From: Thoreauomyces humboldtii
Taxonomy: Eukaryota > Chytridiomycota > Chytridiomycetes > Spizellomycetales > Powellomycetaceae
Direction of reading: 5' to 3'
Assembly: GCA_027596035.1 (NCBI GenBank)
Contig: JADGJA010000252.1
Span: 1-27,603 of the forward strand
Length of the DNA: 27,603 nucleotides
Position 1 is the stretch's first letter. Every line of letters begins with the position of its first letter. Shown here piece after piece: positions 23,925 through 27,603 of this stretch. The position numbers and the translations under genes were made by a program. The notes under the pieces were generated by a model. The model searched no databases. It was not told where the DNA came from and worked only from the letters and a program-made list of their open reading frames with translations.

Positions 23925-24031
23925 TGTTGAGACTGGCCGAGGTTTGACCAAGGGGAGAAGTGTTGCGGCAGAGACAGGGGGTCAAGGCTTCGCGACCTCT
24001 GTCACTGCGATCTTCTCCAGGATCTTGCAAG
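23925..24031. promoter_or_regulatory. 107-bp bidirectional promoter (VPS17 / adenylate kinase)
   Basis: Only 107 bp separate the two start codons. No TATA box. Inverted half-sites TTGACC (23944-23949) and GGTCAA (23980-23985) are the only symmetric elements seen. The two genes must share regulatory sequence or place promoter elements in each other's coding region. Confidence 0.6.
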
Positions 24032-25276
24032 ATGATCACCCGGATCGCAGCCTTTCGGCATACCGTCTCTTTCCCTTCATTTGTCGCTCGCTCATTCCAT
24101 GCCGTTTCTAGTTTGCGTCAGGAAGCCACGGTCGCCAAGAGACCGTTGCGTGCACTCATCATGGGCTCACCCGGCGCTGGGAAGGTTGGCATCCCTGAGA
24201 ACCTCACGAACTAACGTTTAGTCGGCGAGCGTGTCCTTATCACTTCGACAAATCCTCACAGGGAACACAAACCAAACGTCTCCGCTACAAGTTCGACTTC
24301 AAGGCCGTGTCCAGTGGAGATCTATTGCGACAGAGCATCCTTGACGGTGCGCCGCTTGGAGTGCAGGCGCAGGCCATCATCGAGGAAGGCGGGCTAGTCC
24401 CGGACGACATGATCGTGGAGCTGATCCTCTTTGAGCTCGACAAGTTCAAGAACCAGGTACGGCCAAGCGGGGCCTCGTACCTCCTCTTTACGGTGATTAA
24501 TGGCTCAAAATAACGACTTCATGATCTAGTCTTGGATGCTGGATGGTAGTGCGATGTTTATGGGCTGGTATACTCAAAACGCCCATTCTAATTGGTCTTG
24601 CAGGCTTCCCACGGACACTCGCTCAGGCAAAGGTCCTGGACGCACATCTTAAGGAACACCATCAACCTTTGGATCTCGTTATCGATTTGGATGTACCAGA
24701 AAATGGTTCGCAGTACCCTGCCTGTAAAACTTCCTGATTTAGCTTCTCATCGTACTTTCCGCGGCATGCAGTCATACTCCAACGGATCATCGGTAAGAGC
24801 GTATAGCGGGTCGCGCGATGTGTTTGAGGCGAGTTTACGAAGACTTGAGTTGATTTCAGACCGATGGATTCATCCACCTAGCGTAAGCATGTCACCGGAC
24901 TACTTCTTAACGCTGTGCGCGTGAAAAGTGACGAGGCCTTTGGTAAAGGGACGAACGTATAACATGAGCTACAACCCCCCGATGATCGAGGGATTCGATG
25001 ATGAGACCGGTGATCCCTTGGCAAAGCGACCCGACGACAACGTCGTACGTGAAGCCATGCCTTTCTTTACGTTGCGCATGAAGGCAGCCTGTCATTGAAT
25101 CGGCATTTTTTTTTGACCAGGAAACGTTCAAAGCGAGGCTGGACAAGTACCATGAACTGACCAAGCCTCTGCTCGACTACTACGGATCCCAAGGCGTCCT
25201 CCGGAGCTTCCATGGCAAGACCTCTGACGAAATTTACCCTCAACTGGAAACGGCGTTAGATGAGATGTATCGTTGA
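24032..25276 (+). CDS. ADK2: Mitochondrial adenylate kinase (AK3/ADK2-type, GTP:AMP phosphotransferase)
   Basis: Transfers phosphate from a nucleoside triphosphate to AMP in the mitochondrial matrix. Eight exons: 24032-24184, 24262-24456, 24530-24545, 24604-24705, 24772-24792, 24860-24882, 24949-25044, 25121-25276; 253 aa. The first about 40 residues are an Arg-rich presequence (MITRIAAFRHTVSF). The P-loop GSPGAGKGT is split by intron 1. SSGDLLR, G-G-L-V-P-D-D and LDGFPRT form the AMP site. The lid DRWIHPPSGRTYNMSYNPP lacks zinc-binding Cys and matches AK3/Adk2 rather than Adk1. R-x-D-D and the Y-Y-x-x-x-G-V-L end follow. Three exons are only 16, 21 and 23 nt. Donors at 24185 and 24706 begin GTT. 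No single frame shows more than a third of this protein. Confidence 0.92.
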
Positions 25277-25635
25277 CATACCTGTATATAGTTCTGTAGC
25301 TCAATCCATGGTTGCTTTCCAACTCCTCAGCTGGCTGGTCGTGTCAAATCGCTGCTCTTCCCAGCCCTCTTCCAGGCTCCAGCACGCCAGATGGTTAGGG
25401 AGTGCTGTCGAGAAGAGGACTTGGGAAAGCTTGGGATGGACATCTATGGAGGCATTACAGCAACCTGACGCCTGGGGAATCATCAATGGATAGGCGATAT
25501 GATTTTAAAAGGAGGTCGTGTTTTTTTCCCAAGCTAACTATATACAGGCCGAAAAAGGGGAAGCTGGAGAAGATAGTAGTCGTCGGCTTTCTTGCTTTCT
25601 CCTCGTCCATTCTCCCTTTTTTTTCCTCAGCCCTT
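25277..25635. other. Convergent 3' region between adenylate kinase and malate synthase
   Basis: 359 bp holding the 3' UTRs of the two convergent genes, with purine-rich and pyrimidine-rich tracts. Short frames here have no motif; nothing else is supported. Confidence 0.5.
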
Positions 25636-27488
25636 TCAAAGTTTGGCACCTCCAGCTCCCAAGGTCAGGATCGAGTCGTAGCAAAGGGTCTACGCCAGAG
25701 GAAGAAAAGTTAGAAAAAACTAGGCAGTAACATCGGTTCCAGACTGCGCTCACCGTCAGGAAATCGGAGTACTCGCGCCCTTGAATAGTCCCGGCGAGGA
25801 AGCCCTTAGCCTGCGCAAACTTTGAAGCTGCGAACTTCTTTTCGCCAAGCCTGTTCTTGATCGTGGCCATCTCTTCGTCGAGGAGCTGGTTGACGTAGTC
25901 AGCGTTGATCTCCTTGCCATCGCTGGTCTTCGCGCGGTGGTGAACCCACTGCCAGAGCTGCGATCGCGAGATCTCGGCTGTGGCGGCATCCTCCATCAGA
26001 TTGTGGATGGGAACGCAACCGCTTCCACGAAGCCACGCCTCCATGTACTGCAGGGCGACGTCGATGTTCATCCTCAGCCCCTTGTCGGTGATCTGTCCCT
26101 TGACACCCTGCGTAGAGATCAGGTCGCTACCGGTGACCTTGACGTCCTCGCGCAGAACGTAAAGCTGGTTGGGCTGGGGCATGTGCTTGTCGAAGATGTC
26201 CTTGGCCAAGATGACAAGGTCGGGGTGCGCTACCCAGGTTCCGTCGTGTCCAGCCTGAACCTCACGAGTCTTGTCCGCGCGCACCTTGGCCATCGCAGCC
26301 TCGTTGGCGGCGGCGTTGTCCTTGATAGGAATGAACGCAGCCATGCCTCCCATAGCGTGGACTCCACGCTTGTGGCATGTCTTGATTAGCAGCCGGACGT
26401 AAGCGTCCATGAAGGGAGTGGTCATGCCAATGTCTCCACGGTCAGGAAGGACAAACTTGGGGTTGTTGCGGAACTTCTTGATGAAGGAGAAAATGTAGTC
26501 CCATCGTCCGCAGTTCAGACCCGAAGAATGTTCGCGGAGCTCGTAAATAATTTCTTCCATCTCGAATGCGGCCATGATGGTCTCGATGAGAACAGTACCA
26601 CGAATGGTACCGCGGGGGATTGCGAGGCAATCCTGGGCAAGGTTGAAAGTGTCGTTCCAGAGTCTAAGTAAATACCAGGTACAAAAGTAAGTACTATAGC
26701 TCTCACGGAGCTGCTGGTTCCATGCCGCCCTCGTACCTGGCCTCAAGATGGCTTTCCATTTTGGGGAGGTAAAAGTATGGACCGAAGCCTCGACGCACTG
26801 ACTCGGCGCCATTGTGGAAGAAGTAAATGGCAAAATCAAAGATAGATGCGGATACCGGCTCGCCGTCGACTAGGAAATGCTTCTCCTCCATGTGCCATCC
26901 ACGTGGGCGAACCAGAAGGGTTGCGAGCTTCCCGTCCTTGAGCTTGTAGTACTTGCCGTTGGGGGCGGCGAAATCGATCTGACGTCGGACAGCGTCGCGC
27001 ATGTTGAACTGTCCCGACAAGCAGTTCTCCCAAGTGGGGGCATTCGAGTCTGTGCAAGTGGAGGGCGAAGAGAGCAAAGCGTCAGACCCGTGGAAAACTG
27101 TGGTCCTATAATACGGTGAAAACTGCAACCGACCTTCAAAGTCGGCCATGTACGTAAGGGCTCCAGAGTTCAGGGCGTTGATGACCATCTTACGGTCAAC
27201 GGGACCCGTGATCTCGACGCGACGGTCGATGAGCCCTGGTGCGGGGGCAGCGGCCCTCCAAGTAGGGTCATCGCGGATCCACTTTGTCTCGGGAAGGAAG
27301 TCTGGGAGCTTGCCGTTGTCAATCTCCTTCTCACGCACGATGCGCTTGGCGAGGAGATCCTTGCGACGCTGGTTGAAGGCGCGGTGAAGGGTGGCCACAA
27401 AGTTCTGAGCCGGAATGGAAAGGATACCCGCGTACTGGGGCTTGACGGGGCCCAAGATGGAGACGCCCTTGGCAGTTTGAATGGACAT
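25636..27488 (-). CDS. MLS1: Malate synthase, peroxisomal (glyoxylate cycle)
   Basis: Condenses glyoxylate with acetyl-CoA to malate, for growth on acetate and fatty acids. Exons 27488-27134, 27049-26737, 26663-25754, 25689-25636; introns 84, 73 and 64 nt; 543 aa, the usual length. Conserved blocks: [16 protein letters not shown] (made by the first splice), RPRGWHM, the exon 2/3 join L-E-A-R-L-W-N-D, and the malate synthase signature [14 protein letters not shown]. The last exon is short. The frame of exon 3 runs on past the donor GTGAGC, but splicing to 25689 gives [12 protein letters not shown] and ends in A-K-L, a peroxisomal targeting signal type 1. A TATA-like element lies about 65 bp upstream. 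The first intron uses the less usual donor GTCGGT. Confidence 0.95.
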
Positions 27489-27550
27489 TGCGAGTTCTGA
27501 CGTTGAGGACGGAGTTGTAGGAAGGAGGTATGGTATTGCCCTGGGAAAGA

Positions 27551-27559
27551 CTATTATAG
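27551..27559 (-). promoter_or_regulatory. TATA-like element of malate synthase
   Basis: CTATAATAG on the minus strand, about 65 bp before the ATG. Position fits a regulated TATA promoter, as expected for a carbon-source-controlled gene; the factor sites would lie beyond the window. Confidence 0.45.
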
Positions 27560-27603
27560 AGCAAAATCGGGGAGGGGTAAGATGAGGGTGGGGGGGCTAC
27601 TTG

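Overview
This window is nuclear DNA from an intron-rich fungus, probably a basidiomycete. Almost every gene is cut by short introns (mostly 55-87 nt), many with a CTGAC or CTGAT branch-point-like element 15-30 nt before the AG. The genes are housekeeping eukaryotic families. I see no rRNA, tRNA, CRISPR array or transposon. Exon joins below were worked out by eye from phase, splice dinucleotides and family conservation; most genes are therefore longer or differently ended than their longest open frames suggest.

Layout, left to right. (1) 32-2420 (+): 3' part of the splicing factor CDC5/CEF1. (2) 2649-4301 (+): beta-lactamase-like serine hydrolase. (3) 4462-7614 (-): MPE1/RBBP6-type cleavage and polyadenylation factor in eight exons, with a 561-nt first intron that is very long for this locus. 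(4) 7880-8336 (+): TMEM14-family membrane protein in three small exons, sharing a 265-bp divergent promoter with MPE1. (5) 8612-9316 (+): GTT1-like glutathione transferase. (6) 9528-9981 (-): doubtful small secreted or anchored protein. (7) 10409-11909 (-): RAD51C-like paralogue whose Walker A lysine and threonine are replaced. (8) 11943-16143 (-): about 1380-residue disordered protein whose stop lies only 33 bp before the RAD51C-like ATG. A phase-compatible 63-nt intron could join (7) and (8) into one 1717-residue protein. (9) 16472-17620 (+): DinB-like helical-bundle protein. (10) 17935-21873 (-): RhoGEF(DH)-BAR-SH3 protein in 13 exons. (11) 22451-23924 (-): VPS17-type PX-BAR retromer sorting nexin. 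(12) 24032-25276 (+): mitochondrial adenylate kinase, head-to-head with VPS17 across 107 bp, with exons of 16, 21 and 23 nt. (13) 25636-27488 (-): peroxisomal malate synthase ending in AKL.

The neighbours do not form one pathway. Two act in mRNA maturation (CDC5, MPE1), two in membrane traffic or polarity (DH-BAR-SH3, VPS17), and two in mitochondrial or peroxisomal metabolism (adenylate kinase, malate synthase). The most unusual piece is the apparently ATPase-dead RAD51C-like domain and its possible fusion to a giant disordered N-terminus. Several introns use donors with T or C at +3, which matters for any automatic gene model here.
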